Shown here: positions 38,558 through 47,634 of the stretch, in pieces | Layout of the letters: each line of letters starts with the position of its first letter | Position numbering within the stretch: position 1 is the stretch's first letter | Assembly: GCF_000635915.2 (NCBI RefSeq) | Contig: NZ_CP015614.1 | Span: 1,347,501 to 1,411,500 of the forward strand | Source of the DNA: Brevundimonas naejangsanensis | GTDB lineage: Bacteria; Pseudomonadota; Alphaproteobacteria; Caulobacterales; Caulobacteraceae | Direction of reading: 5' to 3' | DNA length: 64,000 nt | Translations under genes and position numbers: made by a program | Notes under the pieces: generated by a model | Database searches by the model: none | Seen by the model: the letters and a program-made list of their open reading frames with translations, nothing else | Told to the model about the DNA's origin: nothing

Positions 38558-40834
38558 TCAGCCGCGCGCGCGATCGACCGTATCGACGTAAGGATTGGCC
38601 CTCAGCGCCGCAATGATCATGGTGGCGTGGCGGGCGTCCTCGACCTCCACGTCGATGTCGACGTCGTAGAAGTCGTGCTGACGATGGGCCATCGACAGGT
38701 TCAGGATGTTGCCGCCCGCCTCGCCGATGATGGAGGCCACCTGTCCCAGCACGCCGCGCGTATTGGTCAGGGTGGCGTGCAGCTTGACCGATCCGACGGC
38801 GCTGCGCTCGGCCTGCGGCGTCCATTGCAGGTCCTGCCAGACCGAGTCGTCATCGGCGAAATCGGCCAGGGTCTGGCAGTCGATGGTGTGGACCGTCAGC
38901 CCCTTGTCCGGCTCAAGGATGCCGACGATGCGGTCGCCCGGCACCGGCGAGCAACACTGGCCGAAATGGATGCTGACGCCGGGCGTCAGCCCGCCGCCGC
39001 GCACGAACAGACGCGGCGATTCCTCGCCGATGCGCTTGCGCTCCGGCCCCGCCTTCAGCTGACCCTTCAGCGCCGGGAACAGGGTCTCGGCCACGCGCGT
39101 CGCGGCCAGTCGGCCGCGACCGATGGCGTCGAACATGTCCTCTTCGGACGGCATGGCGAAGGTCTTCAGCACCTCCGTCAGCTTGACCTCGGCCAGCGAC
39201 TTGCCCGCCCGCTCCAGCGTCTGCTCCAGCGTCGTCTTGCCCAGACGCACGAACTCTTCACGCTCGGAAGTGCGGATGTGGCGGCGAATGGCCGAGCGGG
39301 CCCGGCCCGTGACCGTCAGACTGCGCCAGTCGGTGGGGACTTCCCGCTTGGTCCCGCGAATGATCTCGACCACGTCGCCGTTCTGAAGCGCGGTGCGCAT
39401 AGGCTTCAACTCGCCGTTGATCTTCACACCGACGGCGGTGTCGCCGACTTCGGTGTGGACAGCATAGGCGAAGTCCAGCGGCATCCCGCCGCGCGGCAGA
39501 GTGATCAGCGTGCCCTTGGGCGTAAAGACGAAGACCTGATCCAGGTACATTTCGAGCTTGGCGTGCTCGACCCAGTCTTCGCCCCCCTCTCCGTGTTCGA
39601 TGACCTGAACAAGATGGCGCAGGTTCAGCAGGGGGTCGCGGCCGCCGTCAGCCTCCATCGCCTCGCGGTCGAAGCCATAGGACGAGTTCTTGTAGCGCCA
39701 GTGCGCCGCCACCCCGTCCTCGGCCACCCGGTCCATCGCCTCGGTGCGGATCTGCATCTCGATGCGCAGGCCGCCGGGCCCGACCACCGTGGTGTGCAGC
39801 GAGCGGTAGTTGTTCGACTTGGGCGTCGAGATGAAGTCCTTGAACCGCTCCGGCACCATCGGCCAGGCGCGGTGGATGACGCCCAGGGCGCGGTAACAGT
39901 CGTCCTCGCTCTCCACGATGACGCGGAAGCCGTAGATGTCCGACAGGGACGAAAAGCCGACCGTCTTGCGCTGCAGCTTGCGCCAGATGGAATAGGGCGT
40001 CTTTTCCCGTCCCTTGACCCGCGCCTGCACGCCAGCTTCGGCCAGAACGCGCTCGATCTCGGGCGAGACGGCCTCGATGGCGCTGCCGTTCTCAAGCTTC
40101 AGGGCCTCCAGACGACGCTGGATGGCGACGCGGGCCGTGGCGTTCAGATGCTCGAACGCCAGTTCCTCCAGCTCGGCGGCGATGGAGTGGATGCCGATAG
40201 AACGGCCCAAAGGCGCATAGACTTCCAGCGTTTCGCGGCTGATGCGCTCGCGCTTCTCCGGCTTCACGAAGTGAAGGGTGCGCATGTTGTGCAGACGGTC
40301 GGCCAACTTGACCAGCAGCACCCGCACGTCCTTGGAGATGGCCAGGATGAATTTGCGCAGGTTCTCGGCCTGGCGCGTGTGTTCGGCCTGAAGCTCCAGC
40401 CGCGACAGCTTGGTCACGCCCTCGACCAGGACGGCGATCTCCTCGCCGAACATGGCGGCGATGTCGTCGCGGGTGGCGGAAGTGTCCTCGACCACGTCAT
40501 GCAGCAGGGCGGTGACGATGGTCGCCGTGTCCAGCCGATAGTCGGTCAGGATGCCCGCGACCTGGATCGGATGGGCGAAATAGGGATCGCCCGAGGCCCG
40601 CAGCTGCGAGCCGTGCATCTTCATCGCATAGACATAGGCGCGGTTCAGCAGCGCCTCGTCGGCGGTCGGGTCATAGGCCTTGACCGCCTCGATCAGTTCG
40701 AACTGGCGCATGATCGGTGCGCGCTTGGTATCAGACAATGCAGGGCCTTCAGACGACTTCGGCGCCGCCTCGGGAAGAGACGACGCCGATGTGTTGTCTT
40801 GCAGATTCGCGGCGGGGTCCATCGGCGTGTCCAT
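38558..40834 (-). CDS. spoT: Bifunctional (p)ppGpp synthetase/hydrolase (Rsh)
   Basis: The single long RelA/SpoT homologue typical of alphaproteobacteria, 758 residues. An N-terminal disordered start is followed by the HD hydrolase (LLHDVVEDTSATRDD, VKLADRLHNMRTL). The synthetase domain shows SIWRKLQRKTVGFSSLSDIYG, DFISTPKSNNYRSLHTTV and AAHWRYKNSSYG. TGS (VFVFTPKGTLITLPRG), a Cys-containing zinc-finger region (HFGQCCSPVPGD) and a C-terminal ACT follow. An intact HD motif implies hydrolase activity. It lies 47 bp downstream of rpoZ, a conserved neighbour. Confidence 0.97.
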   Translation of the reverse strand: MDTPMDPAANLQDNTSASSLPEAAPKSSEGPALSDTKRAPIMRQFELIEAVKAYDPTADEALLNRAYVYAMKMHGSQLRASGDPYFAHPIQVAGILTDYRLDTATIVTALLHDVVEDTSATRDDIAAMFGEEIAVLVEGVTKLSRLELQAEHTRQAENLRKFILAISKDVRVLLVKLADRLHNMRTLHFVKPEKRERISRETLEVYAPLGRSIGIHSIAAELEELAFEHLNATARVAIQRRLEALKLENGSAIEAVSPEIERVLAEAGVQARVKGREKTPYSIWRKLQRKTVGFSSLSDIYGFRVIVESEDDCYRALGVIHRAWPMVPERFKDFISTPKSNNYRSLHTTVVGPGGLRIEMQIRTEAMDRVAEDGVAAHWRYKNSSYGFDREAMEADGGRDPLLNLRHLVQVIEHGEGGEDWVEHAKLEMYLDQVFVFTPKGTLITLPRGGMPLDFAYAVHTEVGDTAVGVKINGELKPMRTALQNGDVVEIIRGTKREVPTDWRSLTVTGRARSAIRRHIRTSEREEFVRLGKTTLEQTLERAGKSLAEVKLTEVLKTFAMPSEEDMFDAIGRGRLAATRVAETLFPALKGQLKAGPERKRIGEESPRLFVRGGGLTPGVSIHFGQCCSPVPGDRIVGILEPDKGLTVHTIDCQTLADFADDDSVWQDLQWTPQAERSAVGSVKLHATLTNTRGVLGQVASIIGEAGGNILNLSMAHRQHDFYDVDIDVEVEDARHATMIIAALRANPYVDTVDRARG

Positions 40835-40881
40835 CTGAGGCCGCGCCGTGCGCCTGGCTACCTTGGTGACCGGGTCGGTCG

Positions 40882-41241
40882 TCAGTAGCGCTCCTCCTGG
40901 CCCCCGTCGCGGTCGCTTTGCAGCGCACGGATCAGTTCGGCTTCGGCCATGTTCATGTGCTGCGGCTCGGCCAGCAGGGCCACGACTTCGGCTTCGTCCT
41001 CAGCCTCGGTGCGCTCATCGACGCGTTGCAGGGTGGTGATGATGTTCTCGCGCAGTTCTTCCGGCACGACGGTTTCGTCGGCCAGTTCGCGCAGGGCCAC
41101 GACCGGGTTCTTGTCGTTGTCGCGGTCCAGCGTCAGCGCGGCGCCGTTGGCGATGTTGCGGGCGCGGTGGCCGGCCAGCAGAACCAGACCAAAGCGGTTC
41201 GGCACCTTTTCGATGCAGTCTTCGACAGTGACGCGGGCCAT
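40882..41241 (-). CDS. rpoZ: DNA-directed RNA polymerase omega subunit
   Basis: 119 residues, beginning [20 protein letters not shown], with [13 protein letters not shown] and [10 protein letters not shown] as in bacterial RpoZ. The subunit assists beta-prime assembly and, with DksA, ppGpp binding in some bacteria, which fits its position directly upstream of the ppGpp synthetase gene. The C-terminal roughly 40 residues are acidic and variable. ATG 41241 is used; the in-frame 41301 start would add 20 non-homologous residues. Confidence 0.96.
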   Translation of the reverse strand: MARVTVEDCIEKVPNRFGLVLLAGHRARNIANGAALTLDRDNDKNPVVALRELADETVVPEELRENIITTLQRVDERTEAEDEAEVVALLAEPQHMNMAEAELIRALQSDRDGGQEERY

Positions 41242-41371
41242 GAAAATCCTCTGGCGGCAGGGAGAACCGCACAAAATATAGGTTGAAAGCCGATTGTGCA
41301 ACGCCGCGAAGGCGTCATTGAGGCGGATCGGCGTCCGTCATCTCTCCCCTCGCCCGACAGCCCGCCCCGCG

Positions 41372-41914
41372 TCAAGCCCTGTGCAGAGGGAAGGCGTCGC
41401 GCCCGACCGGCGCCGCCGCCGCCAGATCGCGCGCCATGCGGCCGCACACGGGGTGCCTCCACTCGGGCGCCAGCTCGGCCAGCGGTCCCATGACGAACAG
41501 CCGTTCGGCCGCGCGCGGGTGCGGCAGGATCAGCCCATCCAGGTCGCCGCTCAGCCGTCCATAGGCGATCAGATCCAGATCCAGGGTGCGCGGCGCGTTG
41601 CGCGTCGTGCGCACCCGCCCGCAGACATCCTCGATCCGCGCCAGGGTCCACATCAGGGTCCGGGCGTCCTGGGCGGTGCTGACGATCGCCACGCCGTTCA
41701 GGAACGGCGGATCGGTCGGATCGGGCCAGGCCTGCGACGACCACCAGGAGGACCGCGCCAGCACGTCGATCCCCTCGGCGCGAAATCGGGCCAGGCCCGC
41801 CTCCAGCGCCTCGACGCAGGACGACCATGCGCCCTTGTCATTGCAGCCCAGGGCGACGATGACTGCGTCATCCAGACCAGACGCCGTTTCGGCCGCGTCG
41901 TTCCGGGCGTTCAT
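41372..41914 (-). CDS. folK: 2-amino-4-hydroxy-6-hydroxymethyldihydropteridine pyrophosphokinase
   Basis: HPPK of folate synthesis: it pyrophosphorylates 6-hydroxymethyl-dihydropterin with ATP. The 180 residues show AVIVALGCNDKGAW at the N-terminus, SSWWSSQAWPDPTDPPFLNGV, and the signature TTRNAPRTLDLDLIAYG. LPHPRAAERLFVMGPLAEL is near the end. The start is MNARND at 41914 (GAGAAA upstream) or MIEK at 41926. It is divergent from the NYN gene with 33 bp between starts. folB and folP are not nearby. Confidence 0.92.
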   Translation of the reverse strand: MNARNDAAETASGLDDAVIVALGCNDKGAWSSCVEALEAGLARFRAEGIDVLARSSWWSSQAWPDPTDPPFLNGVAIVSTAQDARTLMWTLARIEDVCGRVRTTRNAPRTLDLDLIAYGRLSGDLDGLILPHPRAAERLFVMGPLAELAPEWRHPVCGRMARDLAAAAPVGRDAFPLHRA

Positions 41915-41947
41915 TTTCTCGATCATTCCGACGGACTCATTTTCTTC

Positions 41948-42529
41948 ATGACCGACCATCCCGACGACCGCATCGCCCTGTTCATCGACGGCGCCAACCT
42001 CTATTCGGCGGCTCGCGCCCTGAACTGCGATCTGGACTTCAAGAAACTGTCTCAGCGCTTCACCGGCGAGGGCCGGCTGATCCGCGCATATTATTACACA
42101 GCGGTGATCGAGGGCGAGGAATTCTCGCCGATCCGCCCCCTGGTCGACTGGCTCGACTACAACGGCTTCACCGTCGTGACCAAGCCGGTCAAACGCTATG
42201 TCGATGCCCAAGGCCACAGCCGCACCAAGGGCAATATGGACATAGAGATCGCGGTCGACATGCTGGAACTGGCGCCGCGCCTCGACCACGCCGTGCTGTT
42301 CTCCGGCGACGGCGACTTCCGCCGTCTGGTGCAGGCCATGCAGGCCAAGGGCGTGCGCGTCACCGTCGTCTCGACGGTCAAGAGCCAGCCGCCCCAGATT
42401 TCGGACGACCTGCGCCGTCAGGCGGACGCCTTCATCGACCTGGCCGACATCGTCAATGAGGTGGGCAAGCCCAAGGCTCCGATGAATCAGGGCGTGACCC
42501 GCACCCTGGATCGGAACGACCGCGCGTGA
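41948..42529 (+). CDS. NYN (PIN-like) domain protein, LabA/DUF88 type
   Basis: 193 residues. It shows the NYN/PIN-like nuclease fold with IALFIDGANLYSAARAL at the start, KGNMDIEIAVDMLELA, and SGDGDFRRLVQAMQAKGVRVTVV. The four conserved Asp residues of NYN proteins (FIDGAN, NMDIEIAVDM, SGDGDF) are present, so an RNase activity is plausible though not demonstrated. The shorter ATG 41948 is used. Its stop overlaps the GTG start of the UDG gene, so the pair is an operon. Confidence 0.88.
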   Translation: MTDHPDDRIALFIDGANLYSAARALNCDLDFKKLSQRFTGEGRLIRAYYYTAVIEGEEFSPIRPLVDWLDYNGFTVVTKPVKRYVDAQGHSRTKGNMDIEIAVDMLELAPRLDHAVLFSGDGDFRRLVQAMQAKGVRVTVVSTVKSQPPQISDDLRRQADAFIDLADIVNEVGKPKAPMNQGVTRTLDRNDRA

Positions 42530-43170
42530 GCGTTCCTCTGACCCCGGAGCCGTCCCGCGACTGCCCCCTGTGCCCGCGGCTGGTCGCCTATCGGGCCGAG
42601 AACGCGCGCCAGAACCCGGACTGGTGGAACGGCCCCGCGCCCTCGTTCGGCGACCCGAACGCGCGCCTGCTGATCGCAGGTCTGGCGCCCGGCCGCACCG
42701 GCGCCAACCGCACCGGCCGCCCCTTCACCGGGGACCACGCAGGCTGGCTGCTGTACGACACGCTGAAGAAGACCGGCTTCGCTGAAGGCCGATATGATCC
42801 GAACGGCGACGACGACCTGCGGCTGATCGACTGCATGATCACCAACGCCGTGCGCTGCGCCCCGCCGCAGAACAAGCCGACGGCGACGGAGGAGAACACC
42901 TGCCGGCCCTTCCTGGTGGACCGGCTGGCCGCCCTGCCCCGCCTGAAGGTGATCGTCACGCTGGGCGACGTGTCCCGGCGCAGCATCCTGCGGACGCTGG
43001 GCTATCCCGGCTCGGCCATTCCGGCCGGACATGGGGTCGAGGGCAAGGTCGGCGACTATACGCTGATCAACAGTTATCATTGCTCGCGGCTGAACACGAA
43101 CACCGGCCGACTGACCGCCGAGATGTTCGAGGACATCTTCCGGCGCGCGAAAGCGGCGCTGGAGGAATAA
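42526..43170 (+). CDS. Family 5 uracil-DNA glycosylase (UDGb-like)
   Basis: 214 residues. Cysteine positions for a 4Fe-4S cluster are seen at CPLC (residues 13-16), in NAVRCAPPQNKP and in ENTCRPFL. The uracil-binding motif LLIAGLAPGRTGANRTGRPF holds GLAPG. TLINSYHCSRLNTNTG matches the late catalytic motif containing His and Ser. These features mark the family 4/5 UDG superfamily, here closest to UDGb, which removes uracil, hypoxanthine and xanthine. The start is GTG 42526, overlapping the NYN stop (GTGA). Repair in GC-rich genomes counters cytosine deamination. Confidence 0.88.
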   Translation: MSVPLTPEPSRDCPLCPRLVAYRAENARQNPDWWNGPAPSFGDPNARLLIAGLAPGRTGANRTGRPFTGDHAGWLLYDTLKKTGFAEGRYDPNGDDDLRLIDCMITNAVRCAPPQNKPTATEENTCRPFLVDRLAALPRLKVIVTLGDVSRRSILRTLGYPGSAIPAGHGVEGKVGDYTLINSYHCSRLNTNTGRLTAEMFEDIFRRAKAALEE

Positions 43171-43183
43171 CGCAAAGCCTTCC

Positions 43184-43204
43184 CCTCCCCATTGCATGGG
43201 GAGG
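43184..43204. repeat. Single family C palindrome (probable bidirectional terminator)
   Basis: CCTCCCCAT-tgc-ATGGGGAGG, a 9-bp perfect stem, fills the 37-bp gap between convergent UDG and amidase genes. It equals hairpin 1 of the family C repeats without the second module. Confidence 0.8.
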
Positions 43205-43207
43205 ACA

Positions 43208-44416
43208 TCAGCCCCCGGCGATCTCGCCTGCGACCATCACCGGGGCGGCGGGTTCGCGGAAATAGCGGTCGATGCCCTCGGCGACCGAGCGCATCAGGCG
43301 GCGGCGGGCGCGTTCGTCGGTCAGGACGCGCTCGTCTTCCGGATTGGTGATGAAGCCCATCTCCAGCAGCACGGCGGGCACGTCGGGCGCCAGCAGCACC
43401 GCCAGACCCGCGTCGCGGTGGCTGCGGCGCAGCAGGGGATGGTTGTCGCCCTCGATATGGGTCAGCAGCACCCGCGCGAACTGGGCCGAGCGGTTCTGGG
43501 TGGCGCGCTGGGTCATGTCCAGCAGGATGCGGTCGACCGAGGGATCGCGCCCCGGCAGGCGCAGGTCGCGCTGCCAGTCTTCGCCCTTGGTGAACTCGCG
43601 CACGGCCCGTCCGGCGCCCTGTTCGGACAGGGTGTAGACGCTGGCGCCGCGCAGGGCCGGATCAGAACCGGCGTCGGCGTGCAGCGAGATGAACAGGTCC
43701 GCGCCCGCATCGCGCGCCACCTGAACCCGGCGGCCGTGAGCGACATAGACGTCGCCGTCTCGCGTCAGCCGCACGCGATAACGGCCGGTGCGCTCCAGCG
43801 CGGCCTTCAACTCCTGAGCGGCGGCCAGGGTGACGGCCTTTTCCTGAACATGCTGGCCTTGCGCGCCCGGATCGCGGCCGCCGTGGCCTGCGTCGATGAC
43901 GATGAGGGGCTTTTCAGCCCGAACCTGTTCGCGCCGCGGGGCGACGGCGGGCGCAGCGGCCGCGCCGGTCGCCTTCAGGTCGATGACATAGCGATAGTGA
44001 GCCACCCCATCGCCGGGCGGCAGCAGGAAACGGCGCTCGATCTCCGCGCCGCGCGCCAGGTCCAACCGCACGCGCGACGAAGAGCCCGAAGCCGACACCT
44101 CATAGCCGCGCACCAGCCCAGAGCCTGAACCGTCCAGCCCACGCCCCGGCTGAACGCCCGACAGCGCCAGGATCACCCGCCCCGACGACCCGTCCTCAAT
44201 CACCTGACCGCGCGTGCTGCGGCCCAGATCGACGACGATGCGGGTGCGCTGGGCGTCGCCGCCGAAGCGCAGGCGCATGACCTCTCCGTCCGGCCCGAAA
44301 GCCAGCCCGCGTCCCGCCGCCAGCACGACGACGCACACGACGACAACGGCCACGGCCGTCATCGCCCATTCGCGGACGCCCCAAAGGGCGAGATTGTCAC
44401 GCCACCGACCGGCCAT
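43208..44416 (-). CDS. amiC: N-acetylmuramoyl-L-alanine amidase (AmiC-like)
   Basis: 402 residues. An N-terminal hydrophobic signal/anchor (about 17-37) is followed by an AMIN-like beta domain (to about 150) and an Amidase_3 domain. The Amidase_3 zinc motif is IDAGHGGRDPGAQG; SLHADAG and MGFITNPEDERVLTD are also present. It cleaves peptide cross-bridges from glycan strands, needed for daughter-cell separation. LTDERARRRLMRSVAEGIDR is the family C-terminus. It is divergent from rne across the long 44417-44865 region. Confidence 0.94.
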   Translation of the reverse strand: MAGRWRDNLALWGVREWAMTAVAVVVVCVVVLAAGRGLAFGPDGEVMRLRFGGDAQRTRIVVDLGRSTRGQVIEDGSSGRVILALSGVQPGRGLDGSGSGLVRGYEVSASGSSSRVRLDLARGAEIERRFLLPPGDGVAHYRYVIDLKATGAAAAPAVAPRREQVRAEKPLIVIDAGHGGRDPGAQGQHVQEKAVTLAAAQELKAALERTGRYRVRLTRDGDVYVAHGRRVQVARDAGADLFISLHADAGSDPALRGASVYTLSEQGAGRAVREFTKGEDWQRDLRLPGRDPSVDRILLDMTQRATQNRSAQFARVLLTHIEGDNHPLLRRSHRDAGLAVLLAPDVPAVLLEMGFITNPEDERVLTDERARRRLMRSVAEGIDRYFREPAAPVMVAGEIAGG

Positions 44417-44865
44417 GAACCGAAGTTACCCTGTAGTTTGTCCTTGCAGGATGCCGCCGCAGTTTAAGGATTTCGTTAAGACCTCTTATCGTCGCGGTTC
44501 TTTTATTTTCCGCCGCATGTGCCTATTATGAGTTCCGCATGCGACTGATCGCGCCGCCCGCAGTTCTGCGGGACCGGCCGCGCCCTCCTCGCGGCGTTGA
44601 CTTTCACCTATTCCGAGGATCGCCCGGCCTGGCCGACGATCCGGAGAACGGGTTCAGGACGCAGCCTTGATCGGCGCGTTCGGGCCCAGGACCGACAACC
44701 TTATGGGCCACTACGCCTGCGATCCTCTTCGGCAAGACCTTGCCGCACTCGCTTTCTGCGAGGGGATGACGCGCGCCCCGGCCCCCATTTCCATTCGGCG
44801 AGCCGCCCCCATTCCCGCGATTGAACTCGCGGCGCACGGCCTGGCGCGCCTGAGAGAGACCCTTC
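44417..44865 (+). promoter_or_regulatory. Long structured 5' leader/promoter region of rne
   Basis: 449 bp without a convincing gene, between divergent amiC and rne. It contains CCCGCAG-tt-CTGCGGG (44557-44572), GCCGCG-ccctcct-CGCGGC (44577-44595), CGGCAA-gacc-TTGCCG (44730-44745) and CTCGC-tttct-GCGAG (44748-44762). A TATTAT sequence at 44524-44529 could be a -10 element for rne. E. coli rne has a long 5' UTR whose hairpins are cleaved by RNase E for autoregulation; the same logic is inferred here. Confidence 0.5.
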
Positions 44866-47580
44866 ATGTCAAAAACCATGTTGATCGACGCGGCGCACGC
44901 GGAAGAAACGCGCGTCGCGATCGTAGACGGCCGCCAGGTTGAGGAATTCGATTTCGAATCCCGCGCGCGTCGCCAGCTTCGCGGGAACATCTATCTCGCC
45001 AAGGTCACACGCGTAGAGCCAAGCCTGCAGGCCGCCTTCGTCGAGTACGGCGGCAACCGCCACGGCTTCCTCGCCTTCAACGAAATTCACCCCGACTACT
45101 ATCAGATCCCGGTCGCCGACCGCGAAGCCATCATGGCCGAAGCGCAGTCGGACGACGACGACGATCACGATGATCTGGGCCGCGAGAGCGACGACGGCGA
45201 ATCGGAAGGCGGCCTGGCCGACGAGGAGCGCCTGAAGCGTCGCCTGATGCGCCGCTACAAGATCCAGGACGTCATCAAGCGCCGTCAGATCCTGCTGGTG
45301 CAGGTCGTCAAGGACGAGCGCGGCGCCAAGGGCGCGGCGCTGACCACCTGGCTGTCGCTGGCCGGCCGCTACTGCGTGCTGATGCCCAACACCGGCAAGG
45401 GCGGCGGCATCTCGCGCAAGATCACCAACACCTCGGACCGTCGCCGCCTGAAGGCCGCCGCCGCCGCGCTGAAGGTGCCGCAGGGCATGGGCCTGATCAT
45501 CCGCACGGCGGGCGCCAAGCGCACCCGCGCCGAGATCAAGCGCGACTATGAATATCTGCTGCGCCTTTGGTCGACGATCCGCGAGACGACGCTGAGCTCC
45601 AACGCGCCGGCGATGATCTACGAGGAAGAAAACCTGGTCCGTCGCGCCGTGCGCGACATGTACGACAAGGACTTCGACGGCATTCAGGTCGAGGGCGTCG
45701 AGGGCTTCAAACAGGCGCGCGATTTCATGCGCGTGCTGATGCCCTCCCAGGCCAAGAAAATTCATCTCTATCAAGGCTCGCGCCCGCTGTTCGCCGCGAA
45801 CGGCATCGAAGAGGTGCTGGCCCAGATTCACCAGCCGGTCGTGCCGCTGAAGTCGGGCGGCTATCTGGTCATCAACCAGACCGAGGCCCTGGTGGCCATC
45901 GACGTGAACTCGGGCCGCTCCACCAAGGAGCGCAACGTCGAGGCCACGGCCACCAAGACCAACATGGAAGCCGCCGTCGAGGCCGCCCGCCAGCTGCGCC
46001 TGCGCGACCTGGCCGGTCTGATCGTCATCGACTTCATCGACATGGACGAGGGCAAGAACAACCGCGCGGTTGAGAAGGCCGTCAAGGACGCCCTGGCCAA
46101 GGACCGCGCCCGCATCCAGATGGGCCGCATCTCGGGCTTCGGCCTGATGGAGATCAGCCGTCAGCGCCGCCGTCTGGGCGTGATCGAAGGCGCCACCGAG
46201 GTCTGCGAATGCTGCCAGGGCGCCGGACGCGTCCGCTCGGCCGAATCGGCGGCCCTGACCACCCTGCGCGCCGTCGACATCGAGGCCGGCAAGAACGGCG
46301 CGGGTTCGGTGAACCTGCGCGTCTCGACCGCCGTGGCGCTGTACATCCTGAACCACAAGCGCGCCTATCTGCAGTCCCTGCTGGAACAGCGCGGGTTGAA
46401 CGTCGTCATCCAGATCGACGACAGCCTGGCTCAGGGCGAGCACTCGATCGAGCGCACCGAAACCAACGAGGACTTCGTCACGCCGGAAAGCCACATCGAC
46501 CTGGCCGACCTGGACGACGGCTTCGACGACAGCGCCTTCGACGATGAAGACGAGGATCACGACGAGGACGAGGACTTCGGCGACGATCAGAACGAGGCCG
46601 AACTGGAGTCTGAAGACGAGGACGACGACGAAAGCCGCGCTCGTCAGGAACAGGACGATGACGGCCGTGGCGGCCGTCGCCGCCGTCGCCGTCGCGGCGG
46701 AGGTCGGGAGGATGAAGCCGAAGCCGTCGTCGCAGAAGACGATGACGACGGGCGCGGCGGTCGCCGTCGCCGGGGCCGCCGCGGCGGTCGCCGGGTTCGC
46801 GAGGAAGGCGAACGCGACGTCTTCACCTGGGTGCGCGGCCGTACGCCGTCGCTGCAGGATCCCTATGTCTGGTTCGACCCGATCAACCCGGCGCCGGTGC
46901 GCGCCGAACGCGTCGCCGAGGATGACGCCGAGCGCAGCCACGAGCCGCGCGATGTTCACGCCGAACAGGCGACCGAGGGCGAAGGCCGCAACGGCCGCTC
47001 GCGCCGTCGTCGCGGTCGTGGTCGCGGCCGGGGCGAGGTGACGCATGAGGCCAAGGTCGAGGATCGCGCCGTCAACGAAGGCCTGCCGCCTGTCGGCTCG
47101 CCCGACACGCCCATCGCCGTGGTGATCGACGACGAAACGTCGAACGCTTCGCCCGAAACGGCGACCGAGGCCGCCCCGGTGCTGGAGCCGGTCGAGGCGC
47201 CCAAGCGTCGCCGCGTGCGCCGCAAGGTCACCTCGGCCATCGCCGAGGAGCTGAACGAGGTCGCCGCCGAGGAGCTGAACGAGGTCGCCGCCGAGCAACA
47301 GGCCGAAGCCGCCGCCCCCGAGGCGATCGCTGCCGAGGCTGAGGCTGCCGCAGAGGCCGAGCAATCGACCCCGGTCCCGGCCGAGCTGGACGTCACGCCC
47401 GCCGTGGCCGCCCGCATCGAGCAGGCGATCGAAGAGGTTCTGGCCGAGGAAGCCGTCGTCCTGGCCGAACCGGTCACGGCGCCGACGCCCGAAGTCGATA
47501 TCGCCGCCATCATCGCCGAGGATCCGAACCAGATCGTCGCCCCGCCGACCAAGCCGAAACGCGGCTGGTGGCGCCGTTGA
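44866..47580 (+). CDS. rne: Ribonuclease E
   Basis: Endoribonuclease and degradosome scaffold. The 904 residues have an N-terminal S1 domain split by an acidic insert (about 88-130), as in alphaproteobacteria. The DNase I-like catalytic site has AIDVNSGRSTK and VIDFIDMDEGKNN. RIQMGRISGFGLMEISRQRRRLG follows, then the zinc-link motif CECCQGAGR. The C-terminal half (from about 530) is disordered, with acidic runs and Arg-rich blocks (RRRRRR-type) that would bind RNA and degradosome partners. It ends in PKRGWWRR, a terminal motif seen in related species. A 1036-codon antisense frame is a composition artefact. Confidence 0.97.
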   Translation: MSKTMLIDAAHAEETRVAIVDGRQVEEFDFESRARRQLRGNIYLAKVTRVEPSLQAAFVEYGGNRHGFLAFNEIHPDYYQIPVADREAIMAEAQSDDDDDHDDLGRESDDGESEGGLADEERLKRRLMRRYKIQDVIKRRQILLVQVVKDERGAKGAALTTWLSLAGRYCVLMPNTGKGGGISRKITNTSDRRRLKAAAAALKVPQGMGLIIRTAGAKRTRAEIKRDYEYLLRLWSTIRETTLSSNAPAMIYEEENLVRRAVRDMYDKDFDGIQVEGVEGFKQARDFMRVLMPSQAKKIHLYQGSRPLFAANGIEEVLAQIHQPVVPLKSGGYLVINQTEALVAIDVNSGRSTKERNVEATATKTNMEAAVEAARQLRLRDLAGLIVIDFIDMDEGKNNRAVEKAVKDALAKDRARIQMGRISGFGLMEISRQRRRLGVIEGATEVCECCQGAGRVRSAESAALTTLRAVDIEAGKNGAGSVNLRVSTAVALYILNHKRAYLQSLLEQRGLNVVIQIDDSLAQGEHSIERTETNEDFVTPESHIDLADLDDGFDDSAFDDEDEDHDEDEDFGDDQNEAELESEDEDDDESRARQEQDDDGRGGRRRRRRRGGGREDEAEAVVAEDDDDGRGGRRRRGRRGGRRVREEGERDVFTWVRGRTPSLQDPYVWFDPINPAPVRAERVAEDDAERSHEPRDVHAEQATEGEGRNGRSRRRRGRGRGRGEVTHEAKVEDRAVNEGLPPVGSPDTPIAVVIDDETSNASPETATEAAPVLEPVEAPKRRRVRRKVTSAIAEELNEVAAEELNEVAAEQQAEAAAPEAIAAEAEAAAEAEQSTPVPAELDVTPAVAARIEQAIEEVLAEEAVVLAEPVTAPTPEVDIAAIIAEDPNQIVAPPTKPKRGWWRR

Positions 47581-47634
47581 TCGGACACGATTAGGCTGGA
47601 AGCTGCGGGGGAGACGATCGCTCTGGAGTTCTTC

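Noticed and set aside
38627..40888. 753-codon plus-strand frame opposite the Rsh gene
   Set aside because: It mirrors the codon pattern of the real gene, has an Arg/Leu/Asp/His-rich product without family features, and has no ribosome binding site or context.
44464..44479. CtrA-like TTAA-N-TTAA site upstream of rne
   Set aside because: The spacing between the two TTAA halves is 8, not the 7 of the CtrA consensus, and a single near match is weak evidence.
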